DNA from: Chrysochromulina parva | Lineage: Eukaryota > Haptophyta > Prymnesiales > Chrysochromulinaceae | Direction of reading: 5' to 3' | DNA length: 56,625 nt | Assembly (NCBI GenBank): GCA_002887195.1 | Contig: PJAB01000034.1 | Span: 1-56,625, forward strand | In this document: positions 35,401 to 45,000 of the stretch, one piece after another | Layout: the number at the start of each line of letters is the position of its first letter | Numbering within the stretch: the first letter of the stretch is position 1 | Notes under the pieces: model-generated | What the model was told of the DNA's origin: nothing | The model's database searches: none | The model's input: only the letters and a program-made list of their open reading frames with translations | Made by a program: the position numbers and the translations under genes

Positions 35401-37158
35401 CCATCAGCAACGCCCTCGGTCGTCCTCCCGATTGCCAACCAATTCACGTCGGGGCCACGCAACACATCAACATGCGTCGGCTGCGCCTCCTGGACGGGCG
35501 ACATTGAGTTCCAGCTGCTCCAGTCGCACCACATCTACTTCTTCTATCCCTTTGACCAGCAGGAACTCAGGTTGACCGTAGAAGTGGCCGGTGCCTGGCT
35601 GTACGGCTGTGTGGGCACGGGCGCGGACTCGCCTGTGCTGGCCGCGATGGGCCTCACGGAGGAGAACAAGGACACGGTGTTGCTGCCGCCGACGGCCGAG
35701 TGGTACTTGAACGGACCCCTGTCCGAGTCGGTGCGTGTGGCGCATCCATTCGAAAACGGAGTGGAGCAGGTGCACCGATGCGAGGTCGTTATGTTCGCGA
35801 ACCGCAACCCGACCGTCTTCATCTTCCGCTCGCTGGTCACGACGATCATTGTCGTCTTCGGCTCCTTGCTCACGGCGATCTTCATGCATGCCGAGGAGCA
35901 CAGCGGCGACCGCGCGGCTGTGCTGTACATCGCCTTCCTCATCTCGCTGACCAACATGGCGACGACCAACCTGGGCCTCGGAAAGGTCTCCACGCTGCTC
36001 TGGTACGACCTCTTCAACCTTTCGCAGCTGCTTCTCTCGCTGGTCGCGGTGGCCGAGACGATGGTGGTTCACCTCCTCTTCAAACATAACGCGGGTAAGC
36101 TCGCCGCGCACATTGACTCTGTCTGCCGGCAAACGCTGCCGGCCCTCTACATCGGCGTGACGACGGGCATCTTCGTCTACGGCATGGGCTGTGGCCGAGT
36201 TCTTTACACGATGGTGGGCTATGCGATCATGGGCATCTTCATCATCACGATGATCCCGGCAACCCTGTTCTTTGTTTGGGCCCGGCAGGGGCGCCTGGGG
36301 CGCTGGCAGGCAAAATGCATCAAAGAGCTCAAGAAGGCCGATCCCGACGATGGCGAAGAGTACGACAAGACAGTGGGGAAGGTCTTCCACGCCTTTGACG
36401 TGGACGAAAGTGGCGAACTTGACACGGACGAGTTGCGCGACTTGTTCGTTGCCCTCCACCCGAAGATCTCTCGCGATGACCTGAGCTCTTGCATTCGGTG
36501 TATGTCTGCGTACGTCGACCCGAGGGGTGTGCTTACGGAACCCAAGTTTCTCGACGCGCTCATCGAGGGCGAACGTACACTGTCGCAACGCATCAAAGAG
36601 CGCAACGCCAGCACCAAGGTCCCTATGCTGCGGATGAAGACCCGTGACCTCGGACAATTTCAAGAGGTGCCCATGATGGCCATCGCCGACGATGAGCGCG
36701 AGAAGGTCCTCGAGGAGGATGTCATCCGCAGGCATCGCAAGATTGGCACGCCTGACACGGATGCCTCGCCGCTCGTGACGATGCCACAACGGGCGGAGGT
36801 GGGTACGGTGTCGTCCACTTCTACAAACTCTTTGGGCGGGGCAGACCGTTCGCACAAAGCGCAGTTCGCCAAGGGCGACAAGGTCCTCTACACTACTAAG
36901 GCCTTTGGCCCGCAGATCCGCGCCGAGATCAAGCGGGTGCACACAGAGACGACGCCCCCTTGCTACACAATTCGATATGAGGGCCTTGCCATCGAGAAGC
37001 AGACGGAAGAGCACCAGCTCACACTTGCCTTTCCGCCGCTGCCGCCGCCGCCAAGCGGCAGTCCAGCTAGCGCGCTAGCGCTTGAAGCTTCACAAAAGCT
37101 GAAGGAGCAAGTCTCCGAGCAAGTGTCCAATCAGTCGCAAGAGGCAAGACGAGTTTGA
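32488..37158 (+). CDS. Chimeric Cys-loop-like pentameric ion channel with EF-hand
   Basis: 1556 aa from ATG 32488 (ATG 32515 also possible). A signal peptide (FAHVIVFALMVSVTDA) leads into SPPPP wall-protein repeats. Next comes a CUB-like module (about 32945-33235) and three LNR-like units of form C...DGG...C..G.DC.DCG (about 33370-33510, 34027-34140, 34522-34660), the third followed by a further Cys-rich block. A ligand-binding-like region (about 34930-35810) ends in YFFYPFDQQELRL, the FPFD core of the Cys-loop, here without the loop-forming cysteines. Four TM helices follow (about 35815-36290; FRSLVTTIIVVFGSLLTAIF is M1). After M4 is a canonical EF-hand loop DVDESGELDTDE (36399-36434), then an SH3/Tudor-like patch (GDKVLYTTKAFGPQIRAEI). 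No intron. A Ca2+-modulated surface channel is the inference; ligand unknown. Confidence 0.78.
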   Translation: MRASYRTKAMIESAPRFAHVIVFALMVSVTDAQPPHPAAPPDPGSGDDDGGSVDPPSPPPPSPPPPSPPPPSPSPPPPNRPPPPPDRPPPPPQTAAPPDPGSGDDDGGSVDPPPTAAPPTGAGSGAGGGGPGPGPGPGPGPGPGPPGPIWSILSGESYCEVTSDGYCITDGPGSHGNLEACTIRAEVPMTLRFLEFNTESGYDFVTIGGIAYSGSAAPMNVQVSAGTLLTWSSDEAVSRSGFVICTTAIPPSSPPMPPSPPMPPPPPTSPPMPPAPPGPPALPPIPPSPPPQRPGLCYHNDGENYCSFIDDGSCDDGGPGAEFDECALGTDCNDCGIRILYSPPSPGYPPLPPLPAGALIIGGVPVVRVTFSFPPRNVTQEEVFEFMKTVGNVARCATPPVPCQVSRELTATSPEFRRIRSTVLASTMTFRLTFPESTFNGSRGSAVPAPAGAARAHAARNALTSTPLTAPAYSTDRTITFTLRLAGDVAAFTESVRGEITSAIATAASVNASLCTETCEWASDGDCDDGGPGLQYTSCAIGTDCTDCGVRKLVELNVTSCSVVACGTATGVVVAVRIRTLTASATKVNSSISNAIRSPSLATLMLANVNVTGVRRARRLAASVIAIMAMPNVIGGPNVIGAFGITNLPQATITSAAVPYYKPPSPPPAPPPPAAPPGLCSNTCDASGSGGTPGVCNDGASPDPFPFRQLCPFGSDCNDCGSRDFCVTCSLECQRRNNALTDRNRQNGCMESMYVDAGCDPNCNNRECGYDAGACTQSQIRPVCMAEQDLGRIDYSTKPEALGLLVSASDGSFEFLNSTLSPGTSTHVMGLVPVALSLNLSPIRLVLQNDFNENYIFAEMTYTLQWADPRLARSPCAGALSGMLSLDFEQGMSQIAREAARAMRSKFWVPSLVQTDAVPGYRGLDDTTDFSLGTETILIDGAPGSRDEGLRVPIPVQPWLDGYGTELPESAPSATPSVVLPIANQFTSGPRNTSTCVGCASWTGDIEFQLLQSHHIYFFYPFDQQELRLTVEVAGAWLYGCVGTGADSPVLAAMGLTEENKDTVLLPPTAEWYLNGPLSESVRVAHPFENGVEQVHRCEVVMFANRNPTVFIFRSLVTTIIVVFGSLLTAIFMHAEEHSGDRAAVLYIAFLISLTNMATTNLGLGKVSTLLWYDLFNLSQLLLSLVAVAETMVVHLLFKHNAGKLAAHIDSVCRQTLPALYIGVTTGIFVYGMGCGRVLYTMVGYAIMGIFIITMIPATLFFVWARQGRLGRWQAKCIKELKKADPDDGEEYDKTVGKVFHAFDVDESGELDTDELRDLFVALHPKISRDDLSSCIRCMSAYVDPRGVLTEPKFLDALIEGERTLSQRIKERNASTKVPMLRMKTRDLGQFQEVPMMAIADDEREKVLEEDVIRRHRKIGTPDTDASPLVTMPQRAEVGTVSSTSTNSLGGADRSHKAQFAKGDKVLYTTKAFGPQIRAEIKRVHTETTPPCYTIRYEGLAIEKQTEEHQLTLAFPPLPPPPSGSPASALALEASQKLKEQVSEQVSNQSQEARRV

Positions 37159-37411
37159 TGGGCCAGAAGATCCTCGACGCGCTTGGATGCGTTTGAGACG
37201 AGAGTGCAACATCCATGCGGGGAATGCGGGCTGGTGATTCATTCCATGGGCGGCGAGGCGTGAGTGGCGGGCTCACTGTCACTTCTGTCGTCTGTCTACA
37301 AAAGTGACAGTGAGCGGGTTGGGGTTCTGAGGAACGATGTTCATCGTTGCGATAACTATGCCGTGCAGCATCGGTGCCAGGGCCACAATCAGTCGAGTGG
37401 GTGTGCTGTTG
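37159..37411. other. 3' flank of the channel gene
   Basis: Contains a perfect 14-bp inverted repeat (see separate entry) and then the left target-site repeat of the retroelement. No coding potential seen. Confidence 0.6.
37271..37315. terminator. Perfect 14-bp hairpin downstream of the channel gene
   Basis: GCTCACTGTCACTT (37271-37284) and its exact reverse complement AAGTGACAGTGAGC (37302-37315), loop 17 nt. It begins 112 bp after the channel stop codon, so it probably lies in the 3' UTR or just after it. Role unknown (RNA processing or stability are possible); the terminator label is only a placeholder. Confidence 0.55.
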
Positions 37412-37425
37412 GCTGTTTTCAATAA
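37412..37425 (+). repeat. Target-site duplication, left copy
   Basis: GCTGTTTTCAATAA, identical to 46931-46944 and immediately followed by the (GTAA)n tail of the retroelement. Confidence 0.9.
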
Positions 37426-37449
37426 GTAAGTAAGTAAGTAAGTAAACAA
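37426..37449 (+). repeat. (GTAA)n 3' tail of the retroelement
   Basis: Six perfect GTAA units on the plus strand, i.e. (TTAC)6 at the 3' end of the element. Tetranucleotide tails instead of poly(A) are known for several LINE clades. Confidence 0.9.
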
Positions 37450-37584
37450 CGCCAACAGGCAGCGCACACGTGGCGAGGGGGTCTCCCCCAGGCATACTAA
37501 GCGTGTACGGTGTTCAACAACACGAGAGTTGAAGCTGACGAAAGCCATCAGCCAACCCTCGGTTGCGGCTCGAGAGCTGCGGGG

Positions 37585-39093
37585 TTACACAGGTGCCCTT
37601 CTCGCCCGCTCTCGTAGCCGAGCGCTCCATTGCTTGAGCTCCATCTCTCTCTCCTGCCTCTGTCTCGCTCCATCTCGCTCCGCGGCGCGCCGACTAGGCG
37701 CCCGCGTCCCGCGCGTTCCAAACAGCTCGCTCTCGAGCTGTCTCGCCTCGTCGCGCAAGTCCTTCGAGAGGTATGTGACGCTGACCCACGATTCCTCCCA
37801 GAGGTCTCCATCGGAGTCTTCACCTTCCCATTCAACGAGCACGTCCAATGGCCGCCCACGCCGACCCTCATGTCGCCGCACCGCCATGATACGTCGAACA
37901 GCCCATCGCCCTCCATCATCCGCCTCCTGCCCGGCAACGACCGGGCCCATGGCGACGCGTTGCCGAACGTCCCGCCGCGCGCGCTGCACTTCTTGCCGAC
38001 GACGCTTCACGCGCTGTGGGTCCCGGCGCGGCTCGATCTCGATCCGAATGACCTCGCCCACGTCCATCGCCACCTGCCCACTCAACGTGTGAGAGGACGG
38101 AGCCTGTTCCGGTCCATAGAAAAACTGTCCGACCTTGATGAAGTGACCGAGTCGCAGGTTGCCGATGTCCAGTGCCTTCCATTCACCAGCGCTCAACGTC
38201 TGCTTGACGTCAAGGAGAGCCCGCAGGCCCTCATGACGAAACTCGAACCTCTCTTCGGTCTCAGCCTCTGTAAGGATTGCCCACCTAGTGCCATCTGCTA
38301 GGCATGCCCACCGCCGCATGCCTTCCCGCTGCGCCGCAAGCGCCCGATTCCGCCGAATCCTTGCCTCCCTCTGGAGACAAAGGTTGAACGCAGTCCAACC
38401 GCCAGCGCGTAACCATCGCCGCCAGGCACGCCTCCTTCTCGCCCGCAACGCCGCCACGCCCTCACGCGCTCTCTCGACTTCCTGCTGCCTCCCCGTCGAC
38501 GCCGCAAGTAACTGCTCGCAGAGCAACTCGCGGACGGGTCCGTGCGAAACACGCCTGCCGCTTTTACCAAGTCCTTGCGCGAGCGCCATGCGCCACGCCA
38601 CCCATACTCGCAGCAGCAGCCATTCGCCCGGCCCGTTGTTCGCCTGCTCATCCCCGACCTCGTCAAGCCTCCTCTCGACTTCCTTACGCAAGCGTCGCCT
38701 TTCGCCAGTTGTAACTCGCATAACAAACTCCTTGGCGAGCCGCAATTCACGCAAAGCCGCCGCCCGACGAACCGTCGTATGGAAAAGTGCTCGACTCCAG
38801 GATCCGAAAATCTTATCGAGAAGCCGCAAGTCGCCAAGGCGCCCCCAGAACGCTCTCCTCCCCTCCTCGCAGCGCTCCTTACCCAGCTTCTGCAGATGAC
38901 ACCCGCTCACCACCATTTCCGTCAGCGCGAGCCTCCAACGTCCGCTGCCGTCCGCTCCCGTACCCGAGATACGAACGGCACCAGCCGCTCCCGCCCGGAG
39001 CAACTCGGCCTCCCAAGCCTCTGTGACCCCGCGCTGGATCCGGTTCCGTAAGCTCTGCTGCTGAGCGACCTGCCACGCGGGATCGGGTAGTCG
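37585..39093 (-). CDS. Retroelement ORF2: chromodomain frame (-1 relative to ORF1)
   Basis: Open from after a TGA at 39094-39096 to the stop at 37585, overlapping the end of ORF1. It has no ATG at its 5' end, so it is probably reached from ORF1 by frameshifting or was once fused to it. The first residues after the likely crossover (DPAWQVAQQQSLRNRIQRG) continue naturally from the RNase H tail of ORF1. The next 300 residues are Arg/Leu-rich helices (RRLRKEVERRLDEVGDEQ). Near 37900-37770 lies a chromodomain-like segment (WAVRRIMAVRRHEG...LDVLVEWEGEDSDGDLWEESW), a methyl-lysine-histone reader that can guide integration. The C-terminus is basic. Confidence 0.7.
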   Translation of the reverse strand, partial: RLPDPAWQVAQQQSLRNRIQRGVTEAWEAELLRAGAAGAVRISGTGADGSGRWRLALTEMVVSGCHLQKLGKERCEEGRRAFWGRLGDLRLLDKIFGSWSRALFHTTVRRAAALRELRLAKEFVMRVTTGERRRLRKEVERRLDEVGDEQANNGPGEWLLLRVWVAWRMALAQGLGKSGRRVSHGPVRELLCEQLLAASTGRQQEVERAREGVAALRARRRRAWRRWLRAGGWTAFNLCLQREARIRRNRALAAQREGMRRWACLADGTRWAILTEAETEERFEFRHEGLRALLDVKQTLSAGEWKALDIGNLRLGHFIKVGQFFYGPEQAPSSHTLSGQVAMDVGEVIRIEIEPRRDPQRVKRRRQEVQRARRDVRQRVAMGPVVAGQEADDGGRWAVRRIMAVRRHEGRRGRPLDVLVEWEGEDSDGDLWEESWVSVTYLSKDLRDEARQLESELFGTRGTRAPSRRAAERDGARQRQEREMELKQWSARLRERARRAPV

Positions 39094-42000
39094 TCATCCA
39101 CCCCAAACTTATCGCACATCACGTCAACCCATTCGTTGACCGGCTCGCCCACGTGCGACGTCTGCCAAAGGAGCACCAAGGCCGCAACCCGCCGCCGGAG
39201 GCGCTCAAAGTGCTCGAGCAGTTCAGCAGCGAGTCGGTCTCCACGCGCGCGAGCGCCAAGCCGCCCAAAACGGAGCATCGCTCGCACCGGCGACGTGGCA
39301 TCAAAGACCATGATTACCCTCTCATCCGTCCCTCGCACAGTTGCGTCCGTGAGCGCATCGAGTTGCGCTGCAAGTTCGGCTATGTAGTTGTCCTCGTTCA
39401 CGTCCTCCTCGCATATCCGCCCGCCCAGTACGTGCCCCTCGTGGTCAATCGCGGCTCTCGTAGCAATTTTCACCGTCCCTCCTTCCGTCTTGACCTCACG
39501 CCATCCTCCATCCAAAGTGTAGATTCGCGTCGCCTTGATGCGCGCTGACCACGTGGTAATTTTTTCCCACAGGTTGCGCTGCGCGGCCAATTGGACATGC
39601 GTCGCCTGCCTCTTGTTCCCATCGCCCGGAAAGACTTCCACATCGCCAAGCGCCAGCCGAGCGCGTGCAACGATCTGCACCGCCGGATCGAGCTGAGCGA
39701 GCTGCCGATGATCAAGTCTCCAGCCGTCCCGGGAGCACAGATAGCCCTCCGTGTCGAAAATGAACTGCGAGCGTAGCTCGCACGCCCGTTCCATCCAGCC
39801 CTCGAGAAACCCCTGGTCATCGACGTCCGAGCGACACAGCCAAGAAGCTTCGCCGCCCCGTGGCTCCTCCGCGCTGTCGATGTCACAAAACACTCGCCCC
39901 CCACGAGCGTCCGCCTGGATATCACCGCCTCCGACACACCATTCCTCGGCTTCCGGTCTTTTGATGCCTGGAAAGGCGTTCCGCAGCGCGGACTCCCAGT
40001 CGACTGGCGTTGGCGCAACCCCGCGCTTGAGTTCACCGAGCGCCTGTCGGATGGCGCCCTGCAGTTTGGGCACGTTCTCCGCGTCCGTCATCACCGTGCT
40101 GCTCAGCCCACCGCCCTCGAGCCCGACGCCCCCGCCTCCAACGCAAAGCCCTCGCTGATCCCACGCTCTGTACGCTTCGCGCTCCGGTACCGCGCCAACG
40201 TCAAGACGCTCCTCGACGCCAGCCACTGTTCTGTCCCATTTAGCCCTAGCGCCTGCCGTCAGCCACGGATAGAGCCGACGCGCCTCCTCAAATGACATCA
40301 ATCTAGGGCCCTCGTGCATCGCTCCCCATGCATACAGCTGCCCTGCAACCCGAATCCGTGCGTCGAGTAATCTAGGCGCCGGCTCGATACCTAGGCCGCC
40401 GCGCTGTTCCGGTTCAAAGAGCGGGATTGATTCCAGCGACCGAAAGTGGGGCCGACCTTCATGCAGCGGATCACATGACGCCGGGCTGCGTACCCATCTC
40501 CAGTTCTCCCCGGGCGGCTTGTCGCCCTGCAAAAGACTCGAAATAAACATAAAGGTCTCCCCGAGGTACCTCCGCCGGCCTCGCAGCTGCCTCTCAAGGG
40601 CGCTCGTGAGATGGCGCCATGAAAACAGTCGAGGGTCTCCCTGCGCCCCCCATCTCGACAGGCTGAGAGCCAGCGCCGATCGAGCCGCCGCCCGTTGAGA
40701 GGTATCCGCGGTGTCCGCAAGGGCTCTGGTGAAGGATACATAGAAAGAAGCGCAACCTATCGCCCATAAGTGCCGCCGCCCTCCAGCTGCGCCGCCCCCG
40801 CCTTCGTAGAGCAAACAAACAGGTGTGGTCGCGTCCCGTCGCGCCTTTTTGTTGAACATCCCCCTCCACTCCTTCTCAATGGCCTCCATCCACTCGAAAG
40901 GATAGTAAACCGTGCTGCACTTGAACCCTGCGAGCCCTTGAAAGAGACCGTTCGAGACCAAGATCATATCGCGTCGGGACGGCTTGTGCATGCGAGCCAC
41001 GCGGCCAATTGCAACCCGCAGCTGCTTCTTTAGCGAGTCGGCCGCCGCCTCATCCCCGCCCATCGCGACGCGCAGAACGCCTAGATGTTTGTAGGCCTCG
41101 CTCCGTGAGAGAGTTGGCACACGGACCCCATCCAGAGTAACCAGTTGAGGATCAGGGATGTCGCACTCCCCACCCTGCCCGTCACGAAACACTCCGGTAA
41201 CCACGGTCTTGAGCTTGCCCTTGATGCCCAGTTTGGACCCGGAGATCGGAACCCAGACGCTCCATATCGCCCATGCTCGCCTCAGATCAACTTCGCTACC
41301 AAACGTCCCCGCCCAGTCGTCCGCGTAGGCGAGGCTCGCAATCGCTCGGATGCAACCCTCCTCATCCTCCCCAAAACCAAACAACTGAACCCCATGCACG
41401 TGTAGTTTGATCGCCCACAGGATGGTGTTGAGGATGATTTTTGCCCGATCCGGCGAGAGCACTTCCCCCATCAATGCTCCCATGTGGTTCCTGAAGGAGG
41501 CGCTGAGCCCAATGGAGGTGTCAAATTGACACTCGACCGCCTCCGCAGCAACCGCACGTCCAGCCCCGTAGATCTGTCCGACCAACTCAATGACCTGAGG
41601 GGGAAGCCCGACCAAGAGCTCGGCTACCGTGAGAGCCTCGCGATCAATGCGCGGGAAGAACGTCGCCAAGTCAACGTATAGTATCCACAATGATTGTTGC
41701 TGCCGCTGCGCCTGTTGAATCACGGCAGCCAGAGGGAGCCCGGCGTCGACAGTGCCATACCCGGGCAGCCAACCACACTGCTCCGACCGAAGCCTGCCTG
41801 TGATAAGTCGATACGCCGTCGCCCTCACCATATGCATAATTAATTTCATATCTTGCGCCATAAGAGCGATTTCCCGCCGCTCTGAGATGAGGGCGGGGTT
41901 ACTGGGAGGCGGCTTCGTGAGAAGAACATAGATGACCTTTCGCCACGACGGCGGAAAATCGCCCCCTCGCAGGTCCGCCATGAGGCAGTCATAGAATGCT

Positions 42001-45000
42001 CTCTGTATCTCCCGGTCGGCATGTATGAGCAGCTCTATGGAGAAGCCGCCATAACCAACCGCCTTTCCCCGTGGCACCCTCTTGAGTACTTGCAAGAAGA
42101 CCGGGAACGTGAGCTCCTTGGTGAGCTCCCACGCACCACCGTCCCGTCCACGTAAGGTCTCATACGTCGGGCAGAAAACCTTACAGAATGCCTTGAACGC
42201 TTCGATGATCGCTGGAGTAGATGAGAGACCCTCAACGAGCCGATCGCCCTCCCGCGCAAGGCCATTGAGAAAGGCATCTGGATCATCTGCCGCGAGCGTC
42301 GGGGCGCTGTGAACGTCATCTCGCGGATGAAATTGGTCGAACGCCAGGCTGGTGCGTTGCGGACGGATTGCCTTCCACGCTCTCATCGCAACCTGCGCCA
42401 AGTCCTTGCTGCCCTTGCCCTCGACGATCCCCAGAGACAGTTCTCTGAGTCTCTTGTCATCCCGCTGCTGCCTGCGTACCAATCTCCGATTCGCACTCGT
42501 CCAGCACCGTCGGCACCGCTTGATGATCTTGGACCAACACACCTCGTCTCCCGCCCCCTCGTATCTCTCTCGAATGAGCCAGAGCCGAGAGTGGTAGTTG
42601 AAGAGGCCACCGCGCACCTCGTGTGGCGCAAGACCCCGATGTCGGGCCGCATATGCCTCCTGAAGCCATCTTCGCCACCTGTGTGCTGTCTCCAAAGGGC
42701 ACTCCTCCCACCGCCTCCGCGCCTCCACAGCGGCCAGCTCAGCCACCCTCCGGAGCGAGCGTACCGCCTCGGTCGTTGCATGCATCACGCCTCGCGCCGA
42801 AAGAAGATCCTCATAGGCGCCACCCTCACGCACTCGATCGCGATAGTTGTCTTTGGCTCTAGCATCGCCTCTCGGCAGTGCAGATCGAGGCCTCTTCTCC
42901 CCTCTCAATTCCAACTGCGGAATTTCTCTCGAGAAGGTGACCCACGCATGGTCTGAGAGCGGTTTGGCAGATCCCGTCGCTAGACCATCGGAGTTGAAGG
43001 CGAAGTCCACCACCGTCCGCCGCCACCACCCGCACTCCGACCCTATTGTCACAGCTCCATCCAGCATGGATCCATAGTCATCGGAGTCGCTTGTCTCACC
43101 AGCGTCGCCGCCTTTCCGAGTCCAAACAACCAACGGCTGTGAAGCTGCTGGTAAAACGTATTCCGCCCCCGGCTGCGAGATATAGTCCCGGAAAGCCCGA
43201 TCGTTGGCGTTGAGCACCGCCCGCGATGATCGCCACGCCTCCTCCGCCACATAGTTGAAATCACCCACGACGAGACATCCTTTCACGGTCTGAGATGGAT
43301 CGGCCGCCCACGTGTACGTGGCCTGCAGCTGGCTTGCGAAACTCGAGGCACCGCTGTGATGCAGGCCATGGACCGCGGCAATCCTCGTCTGCAGTTGCTC
43401 TTTTGTCCCACGCCCTTTGATCCATACCCCCAGAACCCGCTCCTCGAGCCGTACGTGACGCTCGATGGTACAGGTCGCTTGCTTGACGAGCACGGCGATG
43501 CCGTTTGTAAAGGATTCGCCGCTTTGTCGTTGCTCGCGTTGACTCCCCCCCTCGCCAACCATCCAGCGAACGACGTAGCCGATCTTTTTCGCCATAGCGC
43601 GTAGTCCAAAGGTCCCAGCTGTGTACGCATCCTGTGAACCCATAACCTCGAGAAGAAAACAGACATCCACGTCTTCCTCCTGCAACCTTCTCATAATCCA
43701 CAGTGCCTTGGCCCGAGACGCTTCACGGGCAGGACATGCGTCCGCGTGGAATTCACGCGCGTTCCAAAGCGCTACGTTGAACATCTCTGCAACCGTGTTC
43801 CCACGAAGCGCTCTCATCCGCCTCTTCCATGCTTTCCTGCTGAAATGCCATCGATGCCGTCGTCTCCGCAAGCTGCTGCCTGAGTCCGCGAAAGTGCCGT
43901 ATGCCGTGCCTGCCGTCCACCTCGGCCTCGGAGAACGTTGCGACCGTGGCACGCGGACGCACGCAATCGACTTGCCTCCTCGCCGCCCATTAGAATCTGT
44001 GTTTGGCCTCGCTCGTCTTCGAGAGTGCACCTGCTGGTTGGGCAAATCCCATCTCGGGCTCGGCTCAGGCTCCGGTTCGTACTGCAAATCCACCTCAGGC
44101 TCAGGCGTCGGATCTGGCTTCGCAACACGCCCTCGCACGCAGTTCCAAAACACGTCTCCAATGTCCTTGCAGCTCGTCGAAAGCTGCGCCATTGTGCCCA
44201 ACGGGTGCATAAACCGAGAACCCTGACGAGCTCCATAACACTGCAGCGCGACCGTATCGTAGCAATTGAGCGTACCCATACCGTCATATCGTAGGCCCAC
44301 CGTCGCGCAGCACGCCGTCGTAGACTCACTCGCATCGCATCGACCGACAGAAAGGGCCAAAACCACGAGCGTCGCGTGGATTACACGCGTGAATGCGCGC
44401 CGACTGCTCGCAGCGTTACCAAACTTGCCGTGCCCATCTCGACGCGCTGTGCCGAGCACCATCGTCGCGTCCCGAGACTTGGTCGTCGATAAGGGTGTAG
44501 ACATAGACATAGACATAGACTCGACACAAAGTATGCCGCCTAATGGTGTGCCGTCTAATGCCCCCGTCGACGCAGTATGTCTCTGACTCTCGACCACGTC
44601 TGAGACCCTAGGCCCTACTTTGCTCCTGCCGAAGCCCGGCGCGCTCGAACGCTCTTCGCCAATGCGACATGTGACCCTCCGCCCCTGCGCGACGAGCTGA
44701 TCCCCGCAGGCGCGGTCACGGGTAGCTGCTCCTCGTTCGCCTATCCTATTGTCGGCTGTGGCTTTGCCAACTAGCCCGATCGAGTCGCGCTCGACGCCAT
44801 GTGCTGCGTGTTCGCAGCCGCCCGCTCTAATCCCGATGACCGTCCCGTCCTCTTGATCCCTGTTGAGTAGCACATCATCTTCACAGTGAACTTCGGCACC
44901 AACTGTCGCAAAGAAAGTAGCCCCGTCCGCTTTGTCAATCGCCGATGTCGGCAGACCTGCGCGTGCGAGCGTAGCGAGGGCGGTGACTCTTTCATGCATG

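Noticed and set aside
39010..39096. Classical slippery heptamer for the -1 frameshift
   Set aside because: I could not find an X-XXY-YYZ heptamer in the overlap, so programmed shifting is not asserted.
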